Below are positions 27,523 through 35,284 of a stretch of 64,000 nucleotides of DNA, one piece after another (position 1 is the first letter of the stretch; every line of letters begins with the position of its first letter). The notes beneath the pieces were generated by a model. That model was not told the DNA's origin and made no database searches. It was given only the letters and a program-made list of their open reading frames with translations. This stretch comes from Paenibacillus faecalis (GTDB taxonomy: Bacteria; Bacillota; Bacilli; Paenibacillales; Paenibacillaceae): NCBI RefSeq assembly GCF_900289175.1, contig NZ_LT985747.1, positions 600,006-664,005 of the forward strand, in the 5' to 3' direction. Position numbers and translations under genes: made by a program.

Positions 27523-28344
27523 TTGATTAAATATTTATGGAGCTATCTTGCCATAATATTGGGTGGAATCGTTATCGCATGCGGTTTTAACCTGTTTATC
27601 ATCCCCCACCATCTTCTCAGCGGCGGTGTTTCCGGGGTGGCCATACTTATCAGTTATTTTTCTCCATTTAATATCAGTATCATGTATTTTGTGTTAAATA
27701 TTCCGATTTTGATTGCCGGCTGGATTAAGCTTGGCAAACGATTCGTTTGGCTCAGCATATTGTCTGTACTTGTAGTTACTCTCTTATTAGAGATCATACC
27801 CGTTCAAGCCGTAGCACCCGATATGCTTCTCTCTGCCGTGTTTGGCGGCGTTCTGGTCGGGCTTGGCGGCGGATTATCTTTTCGGGTCGGAGGTTCAACA
27901 GGCGGCTTCGATATCATTGGCTCCCTTGTAACACGACATCGGGATTTTCCGGTCGGCAATGTGCTTGTCGGGATGAATACATTGGTTATCCTGGCTGTAG
28001 CTTACCTGGAACAAGACTGGAATATCGCTCTAGCTTCCATGCTGTCCATGTATTTAACAGGAAAAGTAATTGACCTTGTTCATATCAGCCATATTAAAGT
28101 AACGCTGTTTATTGTAACCGACAAAACAGAGGATCTGCTGGAAAAATTGCTGAAGCGTCCGCGCGGCGTCACCAAAATTAGAACCGAGGGAGCTTTTACC
28201 CATAAAGAAAAGGATATGCTGATGACGGTAACGACTAAATATGAGCTTGCCGAGTTAAAGGCAATCATTACGGAGACAGATCCTGAAGCGTTTGTTAATG
28301 TGGTGGAGACGATCGCGGTAATGGGGCAATTCCGCAGAAGTTAA
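27523..28344 (+). CDS. YitT-family membrane protein
   Basis: The 273-residue protein has five to six transmembrane helices with the family phrases GFNLFIIPHHLLSGGVSG and GGSTGGFDIIG. A C-terminal soluble DUF2179 domain (about 205-273, with RGVTKI and TKYELAELK) follows. This is the YitT/DUF161 architecture. The transported molecule is unknown. I chose TTG at 27523, six bases after AGAGGTG. A GTG three codons earlier lies within this site. Confidence 0.88.
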   Translation: MIKYLWSYLAIILGGIVIACGFNLFIIPHHLLSGGVSGVAILISYFSPFNISIMYFVLNIPILIAGWIKLGKRFVWLSILSVLVVTLLLEIIPVQAVAPDMLLSAVFGGVLVGLGGGLSFRVGGSTGGFDIIGSLVTRHRDFPVGNVLVGMNTLVILAVAYLEQDWNIALASMLSMYLTGKVIDLVHISHIKVTLFIVTDKTEDLLEKLLKRPRGVTKIRTEGAFTHKEKDMLMTVTTKYELAELKAIITETDPEAFVNVVETIAVMGQFRRS

Positions 28345-28500
28345 TTTCATCTATTTTTATAAAAAAAGTTTGTGGTATAATATTGTTGCGCAGTTCTTAC
28401 AATAGCAAGAGATATTTTCAATCAGCTCAAACCAAGTTTTTCCGTTTTACTAAAAGACGTCCTGCCTAACCTAAATCCAAGGAAGGAAAGGGTGATTTTG

Positions 28501-28695
28501 ATGGAAATGGAAACTGTAAAACTGTCAGAAATCGTCATGAAATGGTTTCCGGACATGATGCCTTTCTTTAGACAGAACGAGCTGAACTCCATCATCGTTC
28601 TAAGGGATGGGCTCAATATTCTGGAAGAGGACGACGCATTGCAGATCATACAATGTAGTATTTATGAATATCAAAACCAAACTTACCTTCACTGA
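28501..28695 (+). CDS. Hypothetical small protein (64 aa)
   Basis: The protein is acidic with several Met and a predicted mostly helical fold, and has no transmembrane helix or signal. A good ribosome binding site, GGAAAGGGTGA, precedes the ATG. A terminator at 28732 follows. I do not recognise a family. Confidence 0.55.
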   Translation: MEMETVKLSEIVMKWFPDMMPFFRQNELNSIIVLRDGLNILEEDDALQIIQCSIYEYQNQTYLH

Positions 28696-28731
28696 TTTTT
28701 GTGGTTAAAGATCACATGATTTTAAGAGCGG

Positions 28732-28769
28732 TGCCGTTACTTCCCGATCATCTTCGCGGAGTAACGGCA
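28732..28769 (+). terminator. Intrinsic terminator
   Basis: TGCCGTTAC pairs with GTAACGGCA and TTGTTTGTTGTT follows, after the 64 aa gene. The rest of the 28696-28984 spacer shows nothing further that I can support. Confidence 0.7.
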
Positions 28770-28984
28770 TTGTTTGTTGTTATATCCATCAAACTGTGAC
28801 TCTCCTGACAAAATTCTCGTTTAACTGACTCCCATTTCGTTTAAGAACACTACGTACCGGTATACCATTTTACATTTAAAGTTCCTCGGTAATATGAACC
28901 AGCATTGTAACAAAGCTGTTCTTTTTATTGACAAGTGTTCCTTTATAATCATGTAGTGAATGCAGACAAGGGAGAGAAGCCATT

Positions 28985-30154
28985 ATGAACATCATCTTAG
29001 CTTTATTAATTTGGGCTGCAGGAGGCATGGGAATAACCGTTCAGCCAGACGGGCAATCAACCAGCCTGCTTGAGACAACTGTAAATTCTGCACTTGCCCA
29101 GCACCAGACTAACGAAGGCACCGGCTCCAAACAAAAAGCTGTGAAAACCGACCCGCAGAAGGATGCACCTAAAGTAAAGGGCATCTATGTGACCGCCTAC
29201 AGCGCAGGGGGCTCACGTATGGATCAGCTCGTGGATCTGGTGAATAAGACCGAACTGAATGCCATGGTTATCGACATTAAAGATGATGAGGGATACATAA
29301 CGTATGAGACGGATAATCCCAAGCTTCAAAAACTCGGGAAATCGCAGCCTTTTATTAAGGATATCGACAAGCTAATGCAGCGGTTGGAAAAACACGACAT
29401 TTATCCGATCGCCAGAGTCGTCGTCTTTAAAGATACGATCCTCGCTAACAAAAATCCCGAGCTTTCTTTCCGTAAAAGCGATGGCACCGTATGGAAAAAC
29501 GGCAGAGGCGAAAGCTTTGTGAACCCATACAGCAAAGAAGTGTGGGACTACAATATCGAAATCGCCAAAGAAGCGGCCAAGCTCGGATTTAAAGAAATCC
29601 AGTTTGACTATGTGCGTTTCCCTGAAGGCTTTGAAAAACGGGCGAATTCCTTGAAATATACAAAAACAGATCAATCCCGGGTCGATGTCGTATCCGATTT
29701 TGTAAAAAAAGCACGTGAAGAGCTTGCACCGCTCGGCATTCGCGTATCGGTCGATATTTTCGGATACGCCGCTTCTGTGCCGGCAGCTGAAGGCATCGGA
29801 CAGGACTTTGTGAAAATATCTGAAAATGTGGACGTCATCAGCCCAATGGTTTATCCAAGTCACTATTCGACCGGCTGGTACGGCTCCAAGGTGCCTGATA
29901 AAGCTCCGTATCAAACCATCAAAGGGTCCATGAAGGACACGCATAACAAGCTTGATCCGCTTGGCTCTGATAAGCCAATCATCCGCCCCTGGATACAGGA
30001 TTTTACTGCCAGCTGGCTCGGCAGCGGCAACTATATGAAATACGGCAAGAAAGAAATCGAGGAACAAATCCGCGCGCTTCATGATATGAACGTGGATGAA
30101 TACTTGCTCTGGAATGCGGCTAACCGCTATACTCCGGGAGTAAACTACAAGTAA
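28985..30154 (+). CDS. DUF4015 putative glycoside hydrolase (TIM barrel)
   Basis: The 389-residue protein has a short hydrophobic N-terminus (signal peptide or anchor, residues 1-17) and a polar linker. The conserved barrel begins near residue 64 (VKGIYVTAYSAG). It has VIDIKDDEGYITYETD, EIQFDYVRFPE, SVDIFGYAA and ISPMVYPSHY, the COG1306/DUF4015 pattern. Asp and Glu in DYVRFPE are likely catalytic or sugar binding. It probably acts on wall or exopolysaccharide outside the cell. The start ATG follows AAGGGAGAG. Confidence 0.85.
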   Translation: MNIILALLIWAAGGMGITVQPDGQSTSLLETTVNSALAQHQTNEGTGSKQKAVKTDPQKDAPKVKGIYVTAYSAGGSRMDQLVDLVNKTELNAMVIDIKDDEGYITYETDNPKLQKLGKSQPFIKDIDKLMQRLEKHDIYPIARVVVFKDTILANKNPELSFRKSDGTVWKNGRGESFVNPYSKEVWDYNIEIAKEAAKLGFKEIQFDYVRFPEGFEKRANSLKYTKTDQSRVDVVSDFVKKAREELAPLGIRVSVDIFGYAASVPAAEGIGQDFVKISENVDVISPMVYPSHYSTGWYGSKVPDKAPYQTIKGSMKDTHNKLDPLGSDKPIIRPWIQDFTASWLGSGNYMKYGKKEIEEQIRALHDMNVDEYLLWNAANRYTPGVNYK

Positions 30155-30195
30155 GTCTTCATCAATGAACTCTGTAGACAGCAAAAATAGTACTG

Positions 30196-30233
30196 AACAA
30201 AGATCCGGTATGCATGCCGGATCTTTGTTTTTG
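30196..30233 (+). terminator. Intrinsic terminator of the DUF4015 gene
   Basis: AACAAAGATCCGG pairs with CCGGATCTTTGTT and a T-run follows. Confidence 0.88.
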
Positions 30234-30321
30234 AAAATTTAAGGTTTGTTATATGAAGGCAGATTGATTACAATAAGAAGTTGTGCTCTAAAATATTACT
30301 TGCAAGGAAGGCTCTCATCCT

Positions 30322-31695
30322 ATGAATGTTACAGTTACAACTCGGCAGAAGCTAAAACAGTTTGCAGTGATTCTGCTACCTATTCTCATTACACAGCTTG
30401 CGCTTTCTGCCATTACTTTTTTTGATACGAATATGTCCGGGAAGTTCAGCTCAACTGATCTAGCCGGAGTAGCGATTGCAACAAGTATTTGGGTGCCCGT
30501 ACAGACTGGACTCAGTGGAATATTATTAGGACTTACCCCGATTGTATCCCAATTTATGGGGGCGCGAAAAGATAACAAAGTCGCTTATCAGGTCATACAG
30601 GCGCTGTGGCTATCCGTATTCCTAGCCTTGGCTGTACTTGCTATCGGATATCTCATCGTTCCAAGTATATTGAACGCCATGACCCTGGAACCAGCTGTCC
30701 GAGATATCGCATTGCGTTATCTGCTTGCCATCTCGGTCGGTATCATTCCCCTGTTCGGTTATATGGTGCTCCGCAGCTTCATAGACGGACTTGGACAAAC
30801 CCGGATGTCCATGGTGATAACACTCATTTCTTTACCGCTTAACGTCGCAATGAATGCCCTTTTCATCTACGGTTACCTGGGCTTTCCGAGACTTGGGGGC
30901 GTGGGGGCCGGCGTAGCCTCAGCCATCACATACTGGATTGTCTTTTTTATTGCGATTATTATTGTCCAAAAGATGCATCCGTTCTCCAGTTTTCAGGTGT
31001 TTCGAAACATTCCAGGAATTTCGCTTGGCTCCTGGAAAAATCACTTGAAGATCGGCGTGCCCATCGGGTTTTCCATCTTTTTTGAATCAGCCGTATTTGC
31101 GGCGGTCACCCTGCTCATGAGTAATTTTGATACGATTACCATTGCAGCTCATCAGGCAGCCATGAACTTTTCAACAACGCTGTATATGGTTCCTCTCAGC
31201 ATCTGTATGAGCCTGACAATCCTGATCGGATTTGAAGCCGGATCTGGACGCATGCAGGATGCTAAGCAATACGCGAAGCTGGGAATTGGATTGGCTGTTT
31301 TGCTATCGTTGGTTACGGCGCTTATTCTACTTGTATTCGGGCGTCAGGTGGCCGGACTTTACTCCAACGAGCCGGACGTTATCGGCTTAACACAGAAATT
31401 TTTAATATTTGCCATCTTTTTTCAAATATCCGATGCCATCGCAACACCGACCCAAGGAGCACTACGCGGATATAAGGACGTTAACGTGGCCTTTGTACTC
31501 GCATTTCTCTCGTTTTGGGTTATCGGTCTGCCAGTAGGATATGTGCTCGCTAACTTCACTTCATTTGGCGCATTCGGTTACTGGATCGGCCTCATTGCAG
31601 GTTTGGCCACTGGCGCTACCCTTATGCTGATCAGACTGATCAAAGTTCAGCGCAGCTTCTTCGAAGGCAAGATCGGCAGTAACAGCACCGCATAG
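30322..31695 (+). CDS. MATE-family efflux transporter
   Basis: The 457-residue protein has twelve transmembrane helices in two MatE halves. Typical features are FFDTNMSGKFSS in helix 2, PIVSQFMGARK, RSFIDGLGQTRM and HQAAMNFSTTLYMVPLS. Members export cationic drugs or metabolites with Na+ or H+. The start ATG follows AAGGAAGG. It stands alone with a terminator at 31718. Confidence 0.9.
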   Translation: MNVTVTTRQKLKQFAVILLPILITQLALSAITFFDTNMSGKFSSTDLAGVAIATSIWVPVQTGLSGILLGLTPIVSQFMGARKDNKVAYQVIQALWLSVFLALAVLAIGYLIVPSILNAMTLEPAVRDIALRYLLAISVGIIPLFGYMVLRSFIDGLGQTRMSMVITLISLPLNVAMNALFIYGYLGFPRLGGVGAGVASAITYWIVFFIAIIIVQKMHPFSSFQVFRNIPGISLGSWKNHLKIGVPIGFSIFFESAVFAAVTLLMSNFDTITIAAHQAAMNFSTTLYMVPLSICMSLTILIGFEAGSGRMQDAKQYAKLGIGLAVLLSLVTALILLVFGRQVAGLYSNEPDVIGLTQKFLIFAIFFQISDAIATPTQGALRGYKDVNVAFVLAFLSFWVIGLPVGYVLANFTSFGAFGYWIGLIAGLATGATLMLIRLIKVQRSFFEGKIGSNSTA

Positions 31696-31717
31696 ATAAC
31701 ATAAAGTTGCATATGAA

Positions 31718-31745
31718 AAAGGGACCGTCATCAGACAGTCCCTTT
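31718..31745. terminator. Bidirectional intrinsic terminator
   Basis: AAAGGGAC pairs with GTCCCTTT between the convergent MATE and DUF3906 genes. It overlaps the DUF3906 stop by two bases. Confidence 0.7.
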
Positions 31746-31947
31746 ATTTCATATCAATCACATAAGCGGTACCGGGAGAGATTCGTTTTTTCTCAAGCAA
31801 TGTCACTTCATGAATATCCGGCATGGTTAGGAAATGCCGTTCCATATGCTCATCTACTGCACGAAACGCTTTTTCTTCATCTTCAGCAGCCGTAATGACG
31901 GTCAGTTTCCCCTTGCTGCATTCCACTTCCAAGCGATATAAATACAT
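31744..31947 (-). CDS. DUF3906-like small protein
   Basis: The 67-residue protein has an alternating beta/alpha pattern and the phrases EDEEKAFRAVDEH and EVTLLEKKRI. These resemble the DUF3906 family of Bacilli, of unknown function. The start ATG follows GGGGAGAG. It is the only gene between the convergent terminators. Confidence 0.6.
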   Translation of the reverse strand: MYLYRLEVECSKGKLTVITAAEDEEKAFRAVDEHMERHFLTMPDIHEVTLLEKKRISPGTAYVIDMK

Positions 31948-31986
31948 CCCTCTCTCCCCTTCTGTTCGATCGATTCAAGAAGAAAC

Positions 31987-32010
31987 GCCCCGCAGGATTT
32001 CCCACAGGGC
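31987..32010 (-). terminator. Weak intrinsic terminator of pfkA
   Basis: On the minus strand GCCCTGTGGG pairs imperfectly with TCCTGCGGGGC, followed by GTTTCTTC. Confidence 0.5.
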
Positions 32011-32029
32011 TGCCTTCCCAAAAAACTGC

Positions 32030-33001
32030 TTATTGAGACAAGCGAAGTGCCAGCTCGTACAGATCCATGTTAAATTCTTTTTTCGTGTTGACAACTTGGT
32101 CAATGTCGGTAAGAACAAGCTCGCCTTTTATAATTCCACAACCTTTATCGGATTCACCTTGAATCAAACTGCGAACCGCGAAATCACCAAGGCGGCTTGC
32201 AAGGTTCCGATCAAACGGTGTTGGTGTTCCGCCGCGCTGGATATGACCGAGTACGGTTACGCGTGCATCGATGGAGGAATGGCGTTCCTTCAGAGCATGG
32301 GCTACATCCTCACCTTTACCAACGCCTTCAGCTACAATGACAATACTATGTCGTTTTCCATTGCAGAAGTTATCCTTCATGCGATCCGCAATTTCATCCA
32401 TGTTATACGGTACTTCAGGCACAAGAATGGCTTCAGCTCCAGAAGCAAGTCCGGCATGCAATGCAATATCGCCGCAATGCCGTCCCATAACCTCAACAAC
32501 AGACGAACGGGCATGAGAGGACATCGTATCACGCAATTTATTAACTGCGTCCACAACAACGCTCACAGCCGTATCAAAACCAATGGTATGGTCGGTAAAT
32601 GAAATATCATTGTCGATTGTACCTGGCAAACACATCGTTTTAATGCCCAGCTTGCTCAGCTTATTGGCACCTTGATAGGAGCCGTCTCCGCCAATGACAA
32701 CGAGACCGTCAATCCCGTACTCATTCAAGATGTCGGCACCTTTCTGCTGGCCTTCCGGCGTCTTGAATTCAGGACAGCGGGCAGACTGCAAAATTGTGCC
32801 TCCGCGCTGAATGATATCGCCCACGCTGCGAAGATCCATTTTGTAAATTTCATTATTCAGCAGACCTTGGTACCCGCGATGAACACCATACACTTCCAAG
32901 CCGTGATACAAACCGCTTCGTACAACGGAACGCAGTGCAGCGTTCATTCCCTGGGAGTCCCCTCCACTTGTTAGAACTGCAATTTTTTTCACTTTTGCCA
33001 T
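32030..33001 (-). CDS. pfkA: ATP-dependent 6-phosphofructokinase
   Basis: The 323-residue enzyme has GGDGS (ATP site), PGTIDNDI with the catalytic Asp near 128, the MGRHCGDIAL substrate loop and HIQRGGTPT. It phosphorylates fructose 6-phosphate in glycolysis. The N-terminal ATP loop reads TSGGDSQGMNAA where many PfkA have AP or SP before GMN. The gene is not followed by pyk as in B. subtilis but lies 19 bp behind ytpB on the same strand. The start ATG follows TAGGAGGAAGA. Confidence 0.92.
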   Translation of the reverse strand: MAKVKKIAVLTSGGDSQGMNAALRSVVRSGLYHGLEVYGVHRGYQGLLNNEIYKMDLRSVGDIIQRGGTILQSARCPEFKTPEGQQKGADILNEYGIDGLVVIGGDGSYQGANKLSKLGIKTMCLPGTIDNDISFTDHTIGFDTAVSVVVDAVNKLRDTMSSHARSSVVEVMGRHCGDIALHAGLASGAEAILVPEVPYNMDEIADRMKDNFCNGKRHSIVIVAEGVGKGEDVAHALKERHSSIDARVTVLGHIQRGGTPTPFDRNLASRLGDFAVRSLIQGESDKGCGIIKGELVLTDIDQVVNTKKEFNMDLYELALRLSQ

Positions 33002-33020
33002 GTCTTCTTCCTCCTAAATG

Positions 33021-34103
33021 TCACTCATTCTTATGCTTGCGAATCCATCGACTATTGACAAAAAAGAAAAGACGCGTCATCGGACTTCTCTTCATTAATC
33101 GTTTGGATACAGAGCGAACCGATTGTTGCTCGCTGACTTTGGGATCAGATAAATATAAAGCCAGTAACCCCTCAATGATCATCCGATGAAAAGAAGTTGA
33201 GGGAATTGCTGTGACATCCTTCCGGGCCCATTCAACGATGGAAGCAATGCGGTTCAACATCGTATCAGCGTCTTCATAATAGTTGCAGAAATTAAGATCG
33301 CCGCCCAACCTGTCTTCGTCCTGATCGATCAGATAATCCAGCATAATGTGGAGACAACATACATTGGGAAAGTAAGACGCATGAATAGAAGAGGCAGCCT
33401 GGTCATCCAGAGACGGATCTGTAGCAGCCAAAAACAACATGAACACCCCAAGGGTAGATCCTGTTGCGGCAGCAAACTCATTCCACTTTAAATGCGGTGC
33501 CCGATGAGCTTGCTTCGACCACCACTCCAAAAGAGCGGTTTCCCTTTTCTCAGGATGAATATGCTTGTACACCTGTAAGTCTACATAAAGCTCGGCCAAA
33601 TCCCGAATATACGGCTTGGCGGCTTTGTATCCGGCAAGCTGGTCAATGCAGCTGCGGCAAGTATGTACAAGACGTTCCAGGTATCCACCATCTTCTTTTT
33701 CCGAACGGTGTGCATAATAATCCGCCATTTCCGTACCCGGAGTTACCGCATCCAGCATCGACTGATGAAGCTGTCTGAAATCGACAGGATCGAGGGAAGT
33801 ACTGCGGTCGCATAAGTTGTCAAGATAATCGCTGATCGTCTGATAAGCGACGATTAACGGAATTAAAACATGCTTCTCCGGTAAATTAGCTGCAGCATAT
33901 ACCGCCCCGCCTTGACAATGAAACTTCTTCGTTTCAATACTGGCAAGCGCCTGCTTCCGCAGCTCTTCATCGGGAATTTGTTCGGCTTCCCGACGCCACT
34001 TATCCAGCTCAATCGCTACTTCCGGAAGTATGAATTTATACACCCGGGTCATAAGGCCGACCGGACTACACGGAACTTTACGGCTTAGCTCTTGATTATT
34101 CAA
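33021..34103 (-). CDS. ytpB: Tetraprenyl-beta-curcumene synthase (YtpB, DUF2600)
   Basis: The 360-residue class IB terpene synthase has two Asp-rich regions, SDYLDNLCDR near residue 104 and DYLIDQDEDR near 265, and an all-helical fold. B. subtilis YtpB converts tetraprenyl diphosphate (C35) to tetraprenyl-beta-curcumene, a precursor of sporulenes. The start chosen is TTG at 34103, nine bases after GGAGG. ATG at 34130 is possible but has a weak ribosome binding site. pfkA follows after 19 bp. Confidence 0.9.
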   Translation of the reverse strand: MNNQELSRKVPCSPVGLMTRVYKFILPEVAIELDKWRREAEQIPDEELRKQALASIETKKFHCQGGAVYAAANLPEKHVLIPLIVAYQTISDYLDNLCDRSTSLDPVDFRQLHQSMLDAVTPGTEMADYYAHRSEKEDGGYLERLVHTCRSCIDQLAGYKAAKPYIRDLAELYVDLQVYKHIHPEKRETALLEWWSKQAHRAPHLKWNEFAAATGSTLGVFMLFLAATDPSLDDQAASSIHASYFPNVCCLHIMLDYLIDQDEDRLGGDLNFCNYYEDADTMLNRIASIVEWARKDVTAIPSTSFHRMIIEGLLALYLSDPKVSEQQSVRSVSKRLMKRSPMTRLFFFVNSRWIRKHKNE

Positions 34104-34283
34104 TGAACTCTGCCTCCACATGGTTGTCATTTTTATACCTATCCAAATCAAACCTTATTATAATATGATCAACCCTTTTGTACAAATAAGACTCATCATA
34201 AAAGAAAGATTTTCGGTAATTTTCACTACTTATTTCATTATATTTTCCAAAAAAACTTTTTTACCTGTCTTAAAATAACAAAA

Positions 34284-34312
34284 AGGCACAGTTCTTTGTA
34301 AGAACTGTGCCT
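34284..34312 (-). terminator. Intrinsic terminator of the cold-shock gene
   Basis: AGGCACAGTTCTT and AAGAACTGTGCCT form a perfect 13 bp stem. TTTTTGTTATTTT follows on the minus strand. Confidence 0.92.
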
Positions 34313-34384
34313 AATGCCTTAGTAAACAAATATCCTGATCAAGATTGACTCTTAATCTATAAGATCTCCGAGAGCGGAGTTAAC

Positions 34385-34582
34385 TTACAATTTTGTTACG
34401 TTGGCTGCTTGAGGACCACGGTTACCTTCAGTAATTTCAAACTCAACCGCTTGGCCTTCTTCCAGAGATTTAAAACCTTCTTCCTGGATTGCGGAGAAGT
34501 GTACAAATACATCTTCACCATCTTCGACGGAAATAAAGCCGTAACCTTTTTCTGCGTTAAACCATTTAACTGTACCTTTCAA
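34385..34582 (-). CDS. Cold-shock protein (CspB-type)
   Basis: The 65-residue OB-fold protein has RNP1 KGYGFI and RNP2 VFVHFSAI, plus the usual GQAVEFEI and NRGPQAANV. It acts as an RNA chaperone. The start is TTG (MKGTVKWF), nine bases after AGGAGG; upstream in-frame TTG codons lie in that site. Which Csp paralogue it is cannot be told from this window. Confidence 0.95.
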   Translation of the reverse strand: MKGTVKWFNAEKGYGFISVEDGEDVFVHFSAIQEEGFKSLEEGQAVEFEITEGNRGPQAANVTKL

Positions 34583-34789
34583 AATGAACAACCTCCTAAA
34601 AATACCGCCATCTAGTGGCGAATAACCATATTATATCTCATATTTCCAGACAATGCAATCCGTCATTTGCCTTATAGAGCTTTTAATGAAGGCGCTTCCT
34701 CCTGAATTACAGCGTTTTCTTATTTGCTTTTCAGACCAGGAGTGCGTTATTATTTACCCAAAAGCCTAATGAAGTAACGGAGAATGCAA

Positions 34790-35023
34790 ATGATCAAAAA
34801 ATACGAAATATACAAAAAAGACAAATGGAACATGATGACTGTCGAGGTACAAGGCAGATATATCGTCTTGCGTGAAATTTCCGACCAGTGGGGTGAAGAA
34901 ACTCATACCTTCATGAGCCGCCCGGCTTTAATGGAATGGGCGCATAGTCGCTTTCCAAAAGATGAATACAACGGGCAGGAAGATGAATGGCAGCGAATAA
35001 TGGACGCTTTTAAGCAGGTGTAA
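34790..35023 (+). CDS. Hypothetical small protein (77 aa)
   Basis: The protein is Lys/Tyr-rich at the N-terminus and acidic with Trp at the C-terminus, soluble, and of no family known to me. The start ATG at 34790 is seven bases after CGGAG. It lies five bases before the next small gene, so the two form an operon. Confidence 0.6.
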   Translation: MIKKYEIYKKDKWNMMTVEVQGRYIVLREISDQWGEETHTFMSRPALMEWAHSRFPKDEYNGQEDEWQRIMDAFKQV

Positions 35024-35027
35024 ACAG

Positions 35028-35210
35028 ATGGACTATACTAACGCTGTTATCTTCATTATTCTTGCTTTCTGTCTGGGACTTGTCATGATCATGTATAAGG
35101 ACAGCATTCCTCCGAAGCTTCGCAGAGGGATGGCCTTGACCTCTATCTTTCTGGTCCTGTTTGCCTTCTTTATCATTGTATACAGTTTAATTACGCTGGG
35201 TTCCTCCTAA
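35028..35210 (+). CDS. Hypothetical small membrane protein (60 aa)
   Basis: It has two transmembrane helices (about residues 5-23 and 36-57) joined by a basic loop, and no recognised family. AGGTG precedes the ATG. It follows the 77 aa gene closely and precedes pepF by 75 bp. Confidence 0.6.
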   Translation: MDYTNAVIFIILAFCLGLVMIMYKDSIPPKLRRGMALTSIFLVLFAFFIIVYSLITLGSS

Positions 35211-35284
35211 AAGCCCAAGGATGAAAGGTACAGGGATGCGGCATACTAACGCTCGAAAATATGTTTTCGAGGAGGTTTATGCCC

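Noticed and set aside
28928..28949. TTGACA followed by TATAAT before the DUF4015 gene
   Set aside because: Both hexamers are perfect but only 10 bases apart, too close for a sigma-A promoter. The real -35 or -10 must be another element.
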